Below, piece after piece: positions 6,568 through 15,162 of a stretch of DNA of 64,000 bases (positions are counted from its first letter, which is position 1; each line of letters begins with the position of its first letter). This DNA is from Mesorhizobium sp. Root102 (GTDB taxonomy: Bacteria; Pseudomonadota; Alphaproteobacteria; Rhizobiales; Rhizobiaceae), in assembly GCF_001425625.1 (NCBI RefSeq), contig NZ_LMCP01000023.1:187428-251427 (forward strand), in the 5' to 3' direction. The translations under genes and the position numbers were made by a program. The notes under the pieces were generated by a model. It was not told the origin of the DNA and did no database searches. It saw only the letters and a list, made by a program, of their open reading frames with translations.

Positions 6568-8343
6568 TCAATTGAAGCTTGGCGGTTGCGACAGGTCCGG
6601 CTGTGGCGCTGCCGGTTGGGCCGGCGGCGCGTCACCGAAGCTAGGCGGCTGCGACAGATCGGGGGCGGCGGGAGCGGCCGGTGCCGTGCCGCCGCCGGCC
6701 GGCTGCGTGCCGAGCGGCGACAGGCCGGGTACTTCCGGCACCTTGTAGTCGATGGTGCCCGGATCGACGGTCGTTCCCTTGTAGTGCATCACCATTTGCG
6801 GGAAGGCGATGGTCAGCCCGATCATGATCACCTGGATACAGACGAAGGGCACCGCGCCCCAATAGATCTGCCCGGTAGTGACCGGCGCGATCTGCTTGCC
6901 GGTGAGGCGGTCGAGATAGGGCACGCGGGCGGCCACCGAACGCAAGTAGAACAGCGCGAAGCCGAACGGCGGATGCATGAAGCTGGTTTGCATGTTGACG
7001 CCCAGAAGCACGCCGAACCAGATCAGGTCGATACCGAGCTTGTCGGCGGCCGGCGCCAGCAGCGGCACGATGATGAATGCCAGCTCGAAGAAGTCGAGGA
7101 AGAAGGCGAGGAAGAAGACGAGCAGATTGACGCCGATCAGGAAGCCGACTTCGCCGCCCGGCAGCGAGGTCAGCAGGTGTTCGACCCAGATGTGGCCGTT
7201 GACGCCGTAAAAAGTCAACGAGAACACCCGCGCGCCGATCAGGATGAACAGCACGAAGGACGACAGCCTCGTCGTCGCGGTCAGGGCCTGCTTGACCACG
7301 TCCAGCGACAGCCGGCCCTTTGCCGCCGCCATGATCAAGGCACCGACGGAGCCCATGGCGCCGCCTTCGGTCGGGGTGGCGATGCCGAGGAAGATGGTGC
7401 CCAGCACCAGGAAGATCAGCGCCAGCGGCGGGATCAGCACGATGATCACCTGCTGCGCGAGCCTGGACATCATGTTGACGTTCAGGCGCTTGTCGGCGAT
7501 GGCCACGATGTAGATGAAGAGCACCCCGGCAGTGGCGCCGAGAATGTCGGCATTGTCGCCATGCGCCGGCGCCAGATAGCGATACGCCGCGTAGGAGGCA
7601 GCAACCGTGACCGCCAAGGCCACCAGCAGGGACATCACGCCATGGCCGAGCGTGCGCGCTTCCAGGGGCAGCGCCGGCGCCATTTTTGGCCAGAAGATCG
7701 AAACGATCAGGATGTAGAGCGCGTAGAGGCCGGTCAGGACGAGACCGGGAATCAGCGCTCCGGCATACATGTCGCCGACCGAGCGGCCGAGTTGGTCGGC
7801 AAGCACGATCAGCACCAGCGAGGGCGGGATGATCTGGGCAAGCGTGCCCGAGGCGGCAATGACCCCGGATGCCAGCCGGCGGTCGTAGCCATAGCGCAGC
7901 ATGATAGGCAGCGAGATCAGGCCCATGGCGATGACGGAAGCCGCCACCACGCCGGTGGTCGCCGCCAAAAGCGCGCCGACGAAGATCACGGCGTAGGCGA
8001 GGCCGCCCCGGATCGGACCGAACAGCTGGCCGATCGTGTCGAGCAGGTCTTCAGCCATACCCGATCGTTCGAGCACGATGCCCATGAAGGTGAAGAACGG
8101 AATGGCCAGCAGCGTGTCGTTCGACATCACCCGGCTGCCGTAGAAATTATCCGGCAGTGCGTGCAGGAGCGGCCAGGCGAGGTTGATCGATCCGCCGGAA
8201 TAGGGCGACAGGAGCACGCCGATGAAAAAGAACATCAAGCCGTTGGCGGCCAGCGAAAAGGCGACGGGATAGCCGATCAGCAGGAAGATGATCAGCGAGG
8301 CGAACATGATCGGCGCCATGTTCTGCGCGATGAACTCCATCAC
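6568..8343 (-). CDS. TRAP transporter large permease subunit (DctM/FcbT3-like) with proline-rich tail
   Basis: A 591-aa polytopic membrane protein, the ion-coupled translocation subunit of a TRAP importer. It has many hydrophobic helices and the DctM signatures VFVGALLAATTGVVAASVIAMG, SGTLAQIIPPSLVLIVLA and GIATPTEGGAMGSVGALI. The length exceeds DctM (about 430 aa) because of the extended central region typical of COG4664. In addition it has an unusual cytoplasmic or periplasmic tail of about 55 residues rich in Pro, Ala and Gln, with the octapeptide DLSQPPSF occurring twice. The start overlaps the dctQ-type gene by 4 bp. The partner binding protein is at 4118-5227 on the other strand. Confidence 0.92.
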   Translation of the reverse strand: MMEFIAQNMAPIMFASLIIFLLIGYPVAFSLAANGLMFFFIGVLLSPYSGGSINLAWPLLHALPDNFYGSRVMSNDTLLAIPFFTFMGIVLERSGMAEDLLDTIGQLFGPIRGGLAYAVIFVGALLAATTGVVAASVIAMGLISLPIMLRYGYDRRLASGVIAASGTLAQIIPPSLVLIVLADQLGRSVGDMYAGALIPGLVLTGLYALYILIVSIFWPKMAPALPLEARTLGHGVMSLLVALAVTVAASYAAYRYLAPAHGDNADILGATAGVLFIYIVAIADKRLNVNMMSRLAQQVIIVLIPPLALIFLVLGTIFLGIATPTEGGAMGSVGALIMAAAKGRLSLDVVKQALTATTRLSSFVLFILIGARVFSLTFYGVNGHIWVEHLLTSLPGGEVGFLIGVNLLVFFLAFFLDFFELAFIIVPLLAPAADKLGIDLIWFGVLLGVNMQTSFMHPPFGFALFYLRSVAARVPYLDRLTGKQIAPVTTGQIYWGAVPFVCIQVIMIGLTIAFPQMVMHYKGTTVDPGTIDYKVPEVPGLSPLGTQPAGGGTAPAAPAAPDLSQPPSFGDAPPAQPAAPQPDLSQPPSFN

Positions 8344-8924
8344 GAGCGCACCTCGTCGGCCAGTGCCTTGGCTTCGAGCTCGGCCTGCTCATGTGCCGAT
8401 ATGAACGGATTGGGATCGTCCATGTCGCCGCGCATGATGGCGATCTTCTTGATGATTTCGGAAATGCCCTGCAACGCGAGCAGGAAAAAGCCGACGAGCA
8501 GGATGGCCTTGGCCGGCCAGATGATCAGCCCGCCGGAATTGTTGGACATCTCGCCGCTGCGAAACGACAGCGACACATAGGGAACGAAATAGATCACCAT
8601 CAGCGTCACGAACGGCATCAGGAAGAAGACATGGCCGAAAAGGTCGATCCAGTGCTGCACGCGGCGTGGAAACAGGCCGTAGACGATGTCGATGCGGATA
8701 TGTTCGTTCTGCTTCAGCGTATAGGCGGCGGCCAGCATGAAGGCGGCGCCGAACAGATACCACTGCAGCTCGAGCCAGGCGTTCGAGGATATGTCGAACA
8801 CCTTGCGGATGATGGCGTTGGCGGCGCTCACCAGGATCGCCAGCAGGATCAGCCACGATATCCATTTGCCGATGAATTCGTTCGCGCGATCAATGGTTCT
8901 GGATAGAGCGAGCAGCCCTGCCAT
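8340..8924 (-). CDS. TRAP transporter small permease subunit (DctQ/FcbT2-like)
   Basis: A 194-aa membrane protein with four predicted helices. ISWLILLAILVSAANAIIRKVF holds the first, and LELQWYLFGAAFMLAAAYTLKQNEHIRIDIVYG is the DctQ hallmark region between helices two and three. In TRAP systems this subunit forms the membrane complex with the large permease. Its stop overlaps the start of the large permease by 4 bp. It is the first gene of a minus-strand operon (dctQ-dctM-adh). The start at 8924 has GGGAGG close upstream on the minus strand. Confidence 0.92.
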   Translation of the reverse strand: MAGLLALSRTIDRANEFIGKWISWLILLAILVSAANAIIRKVFDISSNAWLELQWYLFGAAFMLAAAYTLKQNEHIRIDIVYGLFPRRVQHWIDLFGHVFFLMPFVTLMVIYFVPYVSLSFRSGEMSNNSGGLIIWPAKAILLVGFFLLALQGISEIIKKIAIMRGDMDDPNPFISAHEQAELEAKALADEVRS

Positions 8925-9112
8925 GCATTCCTCCCTTGTAGCAGAGGCGTGCCGGCTTCCCCCTTCTTGTCCGTCACGCCGCGTGGTCCAACGGTATGCC
9001 GCGCGTGGACTGACGGGTCAACAAGGATGGAAGCAACAAAACACCATCAAATAGATGCGAGCGCCGGCTGTGGGACATTTGCCGCGACGTCATGCAACCA
9101 AAGTCTGATGGC

Positions 9113-10018
9113 TCAGGCGATCTTGCCGGTGTCGCGACCGGCGCCGATCAGCACCAGGGTGGCGACCAGGAACAGATACATCCACGCATCGCGCCATTCG
9201 ACCGGGAAATAGCCGGCCCACAGCGATTCGGCCATGCCGAAGGCGGCCGCGCCGAGGGCCGCCCGTGGCGGCGACAGATAGCCGCCGACCGCCGTCACGA
9301 ACAGGATCTTCAACCCGTAGACGAGGCCCGAGCCGAAGCTGACATTGCCGTAATAGAGTCCGGCCATGACGCCGGCCAGCGCGGCGCAGAAACCGCCGAA
9401 CAGGACCGCATGCCGGAACACCGCGCGCACGTCGACGCCGCACATCGCCGCCGCCTTGGGATCGTCGGAGACGGCACGCCAGAGCCGGCCGAAGCTCGAA
9501 CGGGCAAACGCCCAGCTGGCCAGCGCGATTGCCGCCAGCGCCACCGCGCAATCGATGAGCTGGATGAGCGTGAGCGTTGCCTTGAAGGTCGCGCCCTGCG
9601 CGAAAACGATCGGTTGCGCCAGCATCGGCGGCAGCCACAGGTCATGGGTGTCGGCGGCGATGCGGCTTGCCTCCGACAACAGCAGCAATATGCCCAGCGT
9701 CGTCACCACGATGGCGTTGGGTGTACGGTCGGCCAACGGTTCGAAGACGCTGCGCGACAGGACGTGGCTGATCAGCGCGGCATAGAGGAAAGCCGTGACG
9801 ACGCCGAGCGCCACCGCCGCAAGCAGCGTCAGCCATAGCACCTGATAGCCGAAGGCCGCGGTGAGGATCATCGTCTGGCCGCAAAAGGCGAACAGCGCGC
9901 CATAGGCGAGGTTGGTGCGGTGGAGGATGCCGTTGGTCAGCACATAGCCGAAGGCGAGCAGCGCATAGAGCGCGCCCGAATGCAGCCCGTTCAGGACCTG
10001 CTGGAAGAAGTAGAGCAT
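9113..10018 (-). CDS. Orphan LivH-type branched-chain amino acid ABC transporter permease
   Basis: A 301-aa membrane protein with about eight hydrophobic segments. It begins MLYFFQQVLNGLHSGALYALLAFGYVLTNGILHRTNLAYGALF, the characteristic N-terminus of LivH permeases, which move hydrophobic amino acids, urea or short amides. ATG 10018 is preferred because GAGGG lies 6-7 nt upstream and homology starts there. The longer ORF to 10081 would read through an interspersed palindrome. No LivM, LivF, LivG or binding protein is present within several kilobases, which is unusual because LivH works as a heterodimer with LivM. It may serve a transporter encoded elsewhere or be a relic; the frame itself is intact. 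Confidence 0.85.
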   Translation of the reverse strand: MLYFFQQVLNGLHSGALYALLAFGYVLTNGILHRTNLAYGALFAFCGQTMILTAAFGYQVLWLTLLAAVALGVVTAFLYAALISHVLSRSVFEPLADRTPNAIVVTTLGILLLLSEASRIAADTHDLWLPPMLAQPIVFAQGATFKATLTLIQLIDCAVALAAIALASWAFARSSFGRLWRAVSDDPKAAAMCGVDVRAVFRHAVLFGGFCAALAGVMAGLYYGNVSFGSGLVYGLKILFVTAVGGYLSPPRAALGAAAFGMAESLWAGYFPVEWRDAWMYLFLVATLVLIGAGRDTGKIA

Positions 10019-10030
10019 GCGAAACCCTCG

Positions 10031-10079
10031 GAGCATGTCGCCCAAAAATGCAAAGCAGTTTTGGGGCAACGAGATGCTC
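10031..10079. repeat. Interspersed rhizobial palindrome (GAGCAT...ATGCTC)
   Basis: GAGCAT (10031-10036) and ATGCTC (10074-10079) bound an imperfect inverted repeat, with GCCCAAAA and TTTTGGGG as inner arms. Elements of this shape are scattered through Rhizobiales genomes in my general knowledge. It lies just upstream of the LivH start, within its 5' leader, and argues against the longer LivH start. Confidence 0.55.
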
Positions 10080-10127
10080 AAGACAAAGGCTGCGGAGTCC
10101 GCGCCTGGTGGAGAAACTGCATCGCTG

Positions 10128-10163
10128 AATCTAACTTGTCAAATGCGATTTATAGGTTAGATT
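10128..10163 (+). promoter_or_regulatory. Promoter with inverted-repeat operator for the CGNR regulator
   Basis: AATCTAAC (10128-10135) and GTTAGATT (10156-10163) are perfect inverted 8-mers 20 nt apart. They flank TTGTCA (10136-10141), and TAGATT (10158-10163) lies 16 nt after it, together a fair sigma-70 promoter. The start point would fall at or next to the ATG at 10170, so the mRNA may be leaderless; no Shine-Dalgarno is evident. The repeat would suit autoregulation. Confidence 0.5.
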
Positions 10164-10169
10164 TATGGC

Positions 10170-10781
10170 ATGACGGTATCCTGGACCCCGCACCGCTTCA
10201 CCGGCGGCCTGCTTGCGCTCGACACGGCGAACACCGTCGTGCTCCGCGGCGATCCGGAGCGGACCTTCGACCGTTTCGATGATCCGTCCGAGATTGCCCG
10301 CTTCGCCGATGCCGCGAGCCGCTTTCGCGCCGCCGAGCTTGGCGACAGGCCGCTGGCTGCACCGTCACCGGAGACAATCGCACCCGTCGTGCTGTCGATC
10401 CGCGAGGCGACGGACCGGCTATTTCGCGGCGCGGTGTCGAAGGGCGCGGTTGTCACCACCGATCTGCCGGGGTTCCTGAGAGCCTGCGCCGAGGGTCTGG
10501 CCGGCAGCCGGACCGAGATCGGTGCGCCGGGAAGGCCGTTCGGCGACCCGGTGACGCCGATCGCTTTCGAGGCGGCGCTGGCGGTGTCCGCGCTGTCGCT
10601 GCTGCGCGACGACACCGTCGCAAGGCTCAGGATCTGTCCCAACTGCACCTGGCTGTTCGTCGACAGAAGCCGCAATTCCAGCCGCCTTTGGTGCGACATG
10701 GCGGTGTGCGGCAACAGGCAGAAGGCAAGTCGTCACTATCGCCGCCGCCGCATGGCGGAAAATGAGGTCAAGAATGCTTAG
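10170..10781 (+). CDS. CGNR zinc finger protein with ABATE domain, putative transcriptional regulator
   Basis: A 203-aa protein. Residues 1 to about 145 match the ABATE (putative stress-induced regulator) layout: FTGGLLALDTANTV at the start, an acidic helical middle, and ALAVSALSLLRDD before the finger. The C-terminal CGNR zinc finger is complete, with Cys156 and Cys159 in ICPNC, then FVDRSRNSSRLWC (Cys175) and CGNR (Cys180). These proteins are thought to be DNA-binding regulators. The ATG at 10170 fits a promoter placed so close that the transcript may lack a leader, and the inverted repeat over that promoter suggests autoregulation. It overlaps the next gene by 8 bp, so the two are co-transcribed. 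Confidence 0.88.
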   Translation: MTVSWTPHRFTGGLLALDTANTVVLRGDPERTFDRFDDPSEIARFADAASRFRAAELGDRPLAAPSPETIAPVVLSIREATDRLFRGAVSKGAVVTTDLPGFLRACAEGLAGSRTEIGAPGRPFGDPVTPIAFEAALAVSALSLLRDDTVARLRICPNCTWLFVDRSRNSSRLWCDMAVCGNRQKASRHYRRRRMAENEVKNA

Positions 10782-11310
10782 AGGTCTTTCCCGTTCGATC
10801 GTTGTCGGCGCGGCACTCTTTGCCGTCGTGGCGCTCGGCGCCTGTCGTGATACCGGCAACGCCGAAGGCAAGCTGTTCGAGATTTCCGGCAAGATATTCG
10901 TCTTCAACTACCGCCTCGCCAGGGCGACCTATGTGGTGACGCTGCGGCCGCTGCAGCCGATGGGAGAGCGCCAGGTCGCGGTCGCCAGTTTCCAGGATCC
11001 CGCTGGCGGCGCGCCTCTGGTGGTCGAGCAGAAGGTGTGGCCGAAGCTCGACAAGGTGACGCTGGAGAGCCCGGCGCTGACCTGCGTCGTCAAGAACAAG
11101 CCCTATGCGATTGCCATCAGCATCAAGGGCGCCGACGGCGCGGTTCTGCAGAAGATCGACACTACGCTGATGTCGACGGAGGACCAGTCGGTGCTGCCCG
11201 ACCGGCCATTGGTCATCGACCAGCTCTATACCGCCAATCCCGATCTCGTAGGCCATCCCGACGGCAAGCTGCCGGGCGAACCGAAGCCGGATTGCTCGAA
11301 GGGCAGCTGA
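10774..11310 (+). CDS. Predicted lipoprotein of unknown function
   Basis: A 178-aa protein starting at ATG 10774 with GAGG 6-7 nt upstream, overlapping the CGNR gene by 8 bp. The N-terminus (MLRGLSRSIVVGAALFAVVALGAC) is a lipoprotein signal with lipobox LGAC, lipidated at Cys24. The rest is predicted beta-rich (RATYVVTLRPLQ, QVAVASFQDPAGG, YAIAISIKGADGAVLQ) and ends in a proline-rich tail with one further cysteine (PKPDCSKGS). I do not recognise a named family. Co-transcription with a regulator suggests the regulator controls an envelope function. Confidence 0.8.
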   Translation: MLRGLSRSIVVGAALFAVVALGACRDTGNAEGKLFEISGKIFVFNYRLARATYVVTLRPLQPMGERQVAVASFQDPAGGAPLVVEQKVWPKLDKVTLESPALTCVVKNKPYAIAISIKGADGAVLQKIDTTLMSTEDQSVLPDRPLVIDQLYTANPDLVGHPDGKLPGEPKPDCSKGS

Positions 11311-11532
11311 CGCATCGCTGCCAGCCCTGGCTGCGGCTGAAATTTTCGTCCGCTGGACAATGCCCGCCGATCGCTTTCGTACCCGATTTCGAGATGGTCA
11401 CGGACTGTTCGTTGCGCGTTGCCTGGTAACTACGATTTTGTTTGACCTGCCTTGCAAGGGGAGAAAGGATACGTCATCCGACCCCGACGTTGGCTGCCTG
11501 CCCCCGCGTGGCCTCCGCAGAGGAAATTCCCG

Positions 11533-14500
11533 ATGACGCTGCACGACGTCGCGCTCGACGACAAGTTCGACCTTGCAAAGGAGCGCATCTTCCTGTCCGG
11601 CGCGCAGGCGGTCATCCGCATGCTTCTGATGCAGCGCGAGCGAGACCGCCGCGCCGGCTTGAATACGGCCGGTTTCGTCTCCGGCTATCGCGGTTCGCCG
11701 CTCGGCGGCCTCGACATGCAGCTTTGGAAGGCGAAGAAACAGCTCGCGCAGGCCGACATCGTCTTCCAGCCCGGCCTCAACGAGGAGCTTGCCGCCACCG
11801 CTTGCTGGGGATCGCAACAGACGGAACTGCTGGGCGAGGGCACCCATGACGGCGTCTTTTCGGTCTGGTACGGCAAGGGGCCGGGCGTCGATCGCTCCGG
11901 CGATGTGTTCCGCCATGCCAATCTCGCCGGCTCGTCCAGACATGGCGGCGTGCTCGCCCTGATGGGCGACGACCACATGGCCGAATCCTCGACCAACGCG
12001 CATGCCACCGAATTCCTGTTCGTCGACACCATGGTGCCGATCCTCAATCCGGCCGGTGTCCAGGAGATCATCGACTACGGGCTCTACGGCTTTGCCATGT
12101 CGCGCTTTGCCGGTACCTGGGCGGCCATCAAATGCGTCAAGGACAACATCGAATCGACGGCCTCGGTCGATGCCTCGCTCGAGCGGCTGAACATCGTCGT
12201 GCCGGATTTCGACATGCCGCCCGGCGGTCTCAACATTCGCCACGAGATCGACATGCTAGGCCAGGAGGAGCGGCTGCATGAGCACAAGCGCGCCGCGGCC
12301 TCCGCCTTCATCCATGCCAACGGGCTGAACCGGATCGTCTATTCGGGCGGCCGCAACCCGAAGATCGGCATCATCACGCTGGGCAAGAGCTATCTCGATG
12401 TCCGCCAGGCGCTGGAGGATATCGGCATCGACGAGGCGGCCGCCAACCGCATCGGCGTGCGGCTGTTCAAGGTTGGTTGCCCCTGGCCGCTCGACCTGCA
12501 TCACATCGCCGACTTCGCCCGCGGCCTCGACACCATCGTCGTCGTCGAGGAGAAGCGCTCGCTGATCGAGGTGCAGCTGCGCGAGAGCCTTTACGGCACC
12601 GCCACGCAACCGGTCATTATCGGCAAGAAGGACGAGCGCGGCGACTGGCTGTTCCCGGCCAAGGGCGCGCTCGATCCCAACGAGATCGCCATCGCGCTTG
12701 GCGAGAGGATCGTCAGGACCATCGGCCCGTCTGAAGAGATCTTGGCGCGGGTGGCAAAATTGCGCCAGTTCCAGGCAATGCTCGCCGACGCCACCGACAT
12801 CGGCTCGCGTACGCCCTTCTTCTGTTCCGGTTGCCCGCACAATTCTTCGACCAAGGTGCCGGACGGCTCGATCGCCGCGGCGGGCATCGGTTGCCATTTC
12901 ATGGCGCTGTGGATGGATCGCAACACCGTCGGTTTCACGGCCATGGGCGGCGAGGGCGCGCAATGGGTCGGCCAGGCGCCGTTCTCCAAACGCGACCACA
13001 TCTTCCAGAATCTCGGCGACGGCACCTACAACCATTCCGGCACGCTGGCGATCCGCTTCGCGCTGTCTACCGACGCCAACATCACCTACAAGATTCTCTA
13101 CAACGACGCCGTCGCCATGACCGGCGGCCAGCCGCATGAAGGCGGCCTGACCGTCGACATGATTGCCAGGCAGGTGCGCGCCGAGGGCGTCGATCGCATC
13201 GCCATCGTCACCGACGAGCCCGATAAATATGCCGGCAAAGCTGAATTCCCGGCCGGCGCCAGCATTCATCACCGCGACGATCTCGATCTCGTCCAGCGCG
13301 AGCTGCGCGATGTCAAAGGCGTTTCCGTGCTGCTCTACGACCAGACCTGCGCCGCCGAAAAACGCCGCCGCCGCAAGCGCGGCACATTCCCCGATCCCGA
13401 CAAACGGGTCTTCATCAACGAGCTGGTCTGTGAAGGCTGCGGCGATTGCGGCGTGCAATCGAACTGCGTCTCGATCCAGCCGGTTGAAACCGAATTCGGC
13501 CGCAAGCGCAAGATCGACCAGTCGAGCTGCAACAAGGATTTCTCCTGCGTCAACGGCTTCTGCCCGTCCTTCGTCACCGTGCACGGCGCCAAGATCCGCA
13601 AGGCCGAAGGTCTGGCCGGCAAGGCTGATCCGCTCGACGGCGTGCCCGTGCCGGCCGAGTTCCCGCTTGGCGAACAGGGTTGGGCGGCGATCATCGACGG
13701 CGTCGGTGGCACCGGCGTCGTCACCGTCGGTGCGGTGCTTGGCATGGCGGCGCATCTTGAGGACAAGGGCTGCGGCATGATCGACATGGCCGGCCTCGCC
13801 CAGAAGGGCGGTTCGGTGTTCACCCATGTCCGCATCGCCCGCACCCCGGACGACATCCATGCCATCCGCGTTTCGGCCGGCAAGGCCGATCTCGTGCTTG
13901 GCTGCGATCTCGTCGTGTCGGGCGCCAAGAAGGTGCTGACCGCGGTGCGCGAGGGCCACACCATCTTCGTCGCCAACACCGCCGAGATCATGCCTGGCGA
14001 ATTCGCCCGTTCGGCGGATTTCTCGTTGCCGATAGAGCGGCTGAAGAAGGCGATCCGTGCGGCCGCGGGCGACGACAAGGCGCATTTCTTCGACGCCACC
14101 CGCACCGCCACGGCACTTTTCGGCAATTCGCTCGGCGCCAACATGTTCATGCTCGGCTTTGCCTTCCAGCATGGCGGCCTGCCGCTGTCGGCCGAGGCGG
14201 TCGAGAAGGCGATCGAGCTCAATGGCGAAGCCGTGGCGATGAACGTCGCCGCCTTCCGCTGGGGCCGTCGCGCTGCCCATCAGCCGGATTTCGTACGCGG
14301 CCTCGTCGCCCAGCCGGGCCCAACCGTCGCTGGAAAGACCGGCCAGGCTGCCGATGTCGCCGAGACGCTGGACGACATCATCGCCCGCCGTGTCGCATTC
14401 CTGACCGCCTATCAGAATGCCGCCTATGGCAGGCGTTATGCCGAGAAACTGGCCGTCTTGCGTGCGGCCGAAGCGAAGGCCGTGCCCGGTTCCAGCGCGG

Positions 14501-15027
14501 TGTCGGAAGCTGCCGCCAGAAATCTGTTCAAGCTGATGGCGATCAAGGACGAGTACGAGGTGGCGCGTCTTTACACGGACGGTTCTTTCGCCGCCGAACT
14601 CGGAAAACAGTTCCAGAGCTACGAAAAGCTCGAATTCCACCTCGCGCCGCCGATCATGGGCCGCCGCGGCAATGACGGCAGCCCTAGGAAATCGAGTTTC
14701 GGCCCCTGGATGATGAAGGGTTTCCGCCTGCTGGCGGCGATGAAGGGTCTGCGCGGCACAGCCTTCGACCTGTTCGGCTACACCGCCGAGCGGCGCATGG
14801 AGCGGCGGCTGCTGGCGCAGTACGAGGCGGATCTGGAGCTCATCTCCCGATCGCTGGCCCCGCCCAGGATCGATGCGGCGCTTGCGCTGGCCTCGGTGCC
14901 GGCTCTCATTCGCGGCTACGGCCACGTCCGGCAGGCCAGTGCCGAAAAGGCAGCCGGCGAACGTTCCCGGTTGCTCCAGCGCCTCGCAAACGCACCGGCG
15001 GGGCCGGCACTTCAGGCCGCCGAGTGA
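11533..15027 (+). CDS. Indolepyruvate ferredoxin oxidoreductase family protein, single-chain
   Basis: A 1164-aa fused 2-oxoacid:ferredoxin oxidoreductase. ATG 11533 has AGAGGAAA about 8 nt upstream. The first part is the pyrimidine/TPP-type region (FVSGYRGSPLGGLD, FQPGLNEELAATACWG, ALMGDDH). A middle part follows with FFCSGCPHNSST and a TPP-binding region (TAMGGEGAQWVGQAPF, LYNDAVAMTGGQPHEGG). A cysteine cluster (LVCEGCGDCGVQSNC, then QSSCNKDFSC and NGFCPSF) would hold iron-sulfur centres. The gamma-type domain begins VGGTGVVTVGAVLGMAA. Family members oxidatively decarboxylate aryl or branched 2-oxoacids to acyl-CoA with ferredoxin as acceptor. It stands alone; no ferredoxin gene is adjacent. 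Confidence 0.9.
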   Translation: MTLHDVALDDKFDLAKERIFLSGAQAVIRMLLMQRERDRRAGLNTAGFVSGYRGSPLGGLDMQLWKAKKQLAQADIVFQPGLNEELAATACWGSQQTELLGEGTHDGVFSVWYGKGPGVDRSGDVFRHANLAGSSRHGGVLALMGDDHMAESSTNAHATEFLFVDTMVPILNPAGVQEIIDYGLYGFAMSRFAGTWAAIKCVKDNIESTASVDASLERLNIVVPDFDMPPGGLNIRHEIDMLGQEERLHEHKRAAASAFIHANGLNRIVYSGGRNPKIGIITLGKSYLDVRQALEDIGIDEAAANRIGVRLFKVGCPWPLDLHHIADFARGLDTIVVVEEKRSLIEVQLRESLYGTATQPVIIGKKDERGDWLFPAKGALDPNEIAIALGERIVRTIGPSEEILARVAKLRQFQAMLADATDIGSRTPFFCSGCPHNSSTKVPDGSIAAAGIGCHFMALWMDRNTVGFTAMGGEGAQWVGQAPFSKRDHIFQNLGDGTYNHSGTLAIRFALSTDANITYKILYNDAVAMTGGQPHEGGLTVDMIARQVRAEGVDRIAIVTDEPDKYAGKAEFPAGASIHHRDDLDLVQRELRDVKGVSVLLYDQTCAAEKRRRRKRGTFPDPDKRVFINELVCEGCGDCGVQSNCVSIQPVETEFGRKRKIDQSSCNKDFSCVNGFCPSFVTVHGAKIRKAEGLAGKADPLDGVPVPAEFPLGEQGWAAIIDGVGGTGVVTVGAVLGMAAHLEDKGCGMIDMAGLAQKGGSVFTHVRIARTPDDIHAIRVSAGKADLVLGCDLVVSGAKKVLTAVREGHTIFVANTAEIMPGEFARSADFSLPIERLKKAIRAAAGDDKAHFFDATRTATALFGNSLGANMFMLGFAFQHGGLPLSAEAVEKAIELNGEAVAMNVAAFRWGRRAAHQPDFVRGLVAQPGPTVAGKTGQAADVAETLDDIIARRVAFLTAYQNAAYGRRYAEKLAVLRAAEAKAVPGSSAVSEAAARNLFKLMAIKDEYEVARLYTDGSFAAELGKQFQSYEKLEFHLAPPIMGRRGNDGSPRKSSFGPWMMKGFRLLAAMKGLRGTAFDLFGYTAERRMERRLLAQYEADLELISRSLAPPRIDAALALASVPALIRGYGHVRQASAEKAAGERSRLLQRLANAPAGPALQAAE

Positions 15028-15162
15028 AGGCCTTGTTTACCTGAAGCTTGATTTCCCGGTCTGTCCTGCTTTTGCGCTCCTTCAGCAACCCAGCCAAAAC
15101 ACTATTCTAAGCCTTTCTTAAGGCGGATGTGGGATGACGAGGCTTAGCGTTGGGCCGACGAT

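Noticed and set aside
6433..8580. 715-codon plus-strand frame over the TRAP permease gene
   Set aside because: Shadow of the dctM-type gene; composition dominated by Gln, Arg, His and Asp, and no start with ribosome site.
12256..14925. 889-codon open frame on the minus strand inside the oxidoreductase gene
   Set aside because: It is antisense to a clear family protein, has no recognisable domain, and is rich in Arg/Asp/Ala as expected for the shadow of a GC-rich gene.
15107..15147. CTAAGCC ... GGCTTAG arms upstream of the GGDEF-EAL gene
   Set aside because: Seven-base arms 27 nt apart are too weak and too far apart to call an operator or hairpin.
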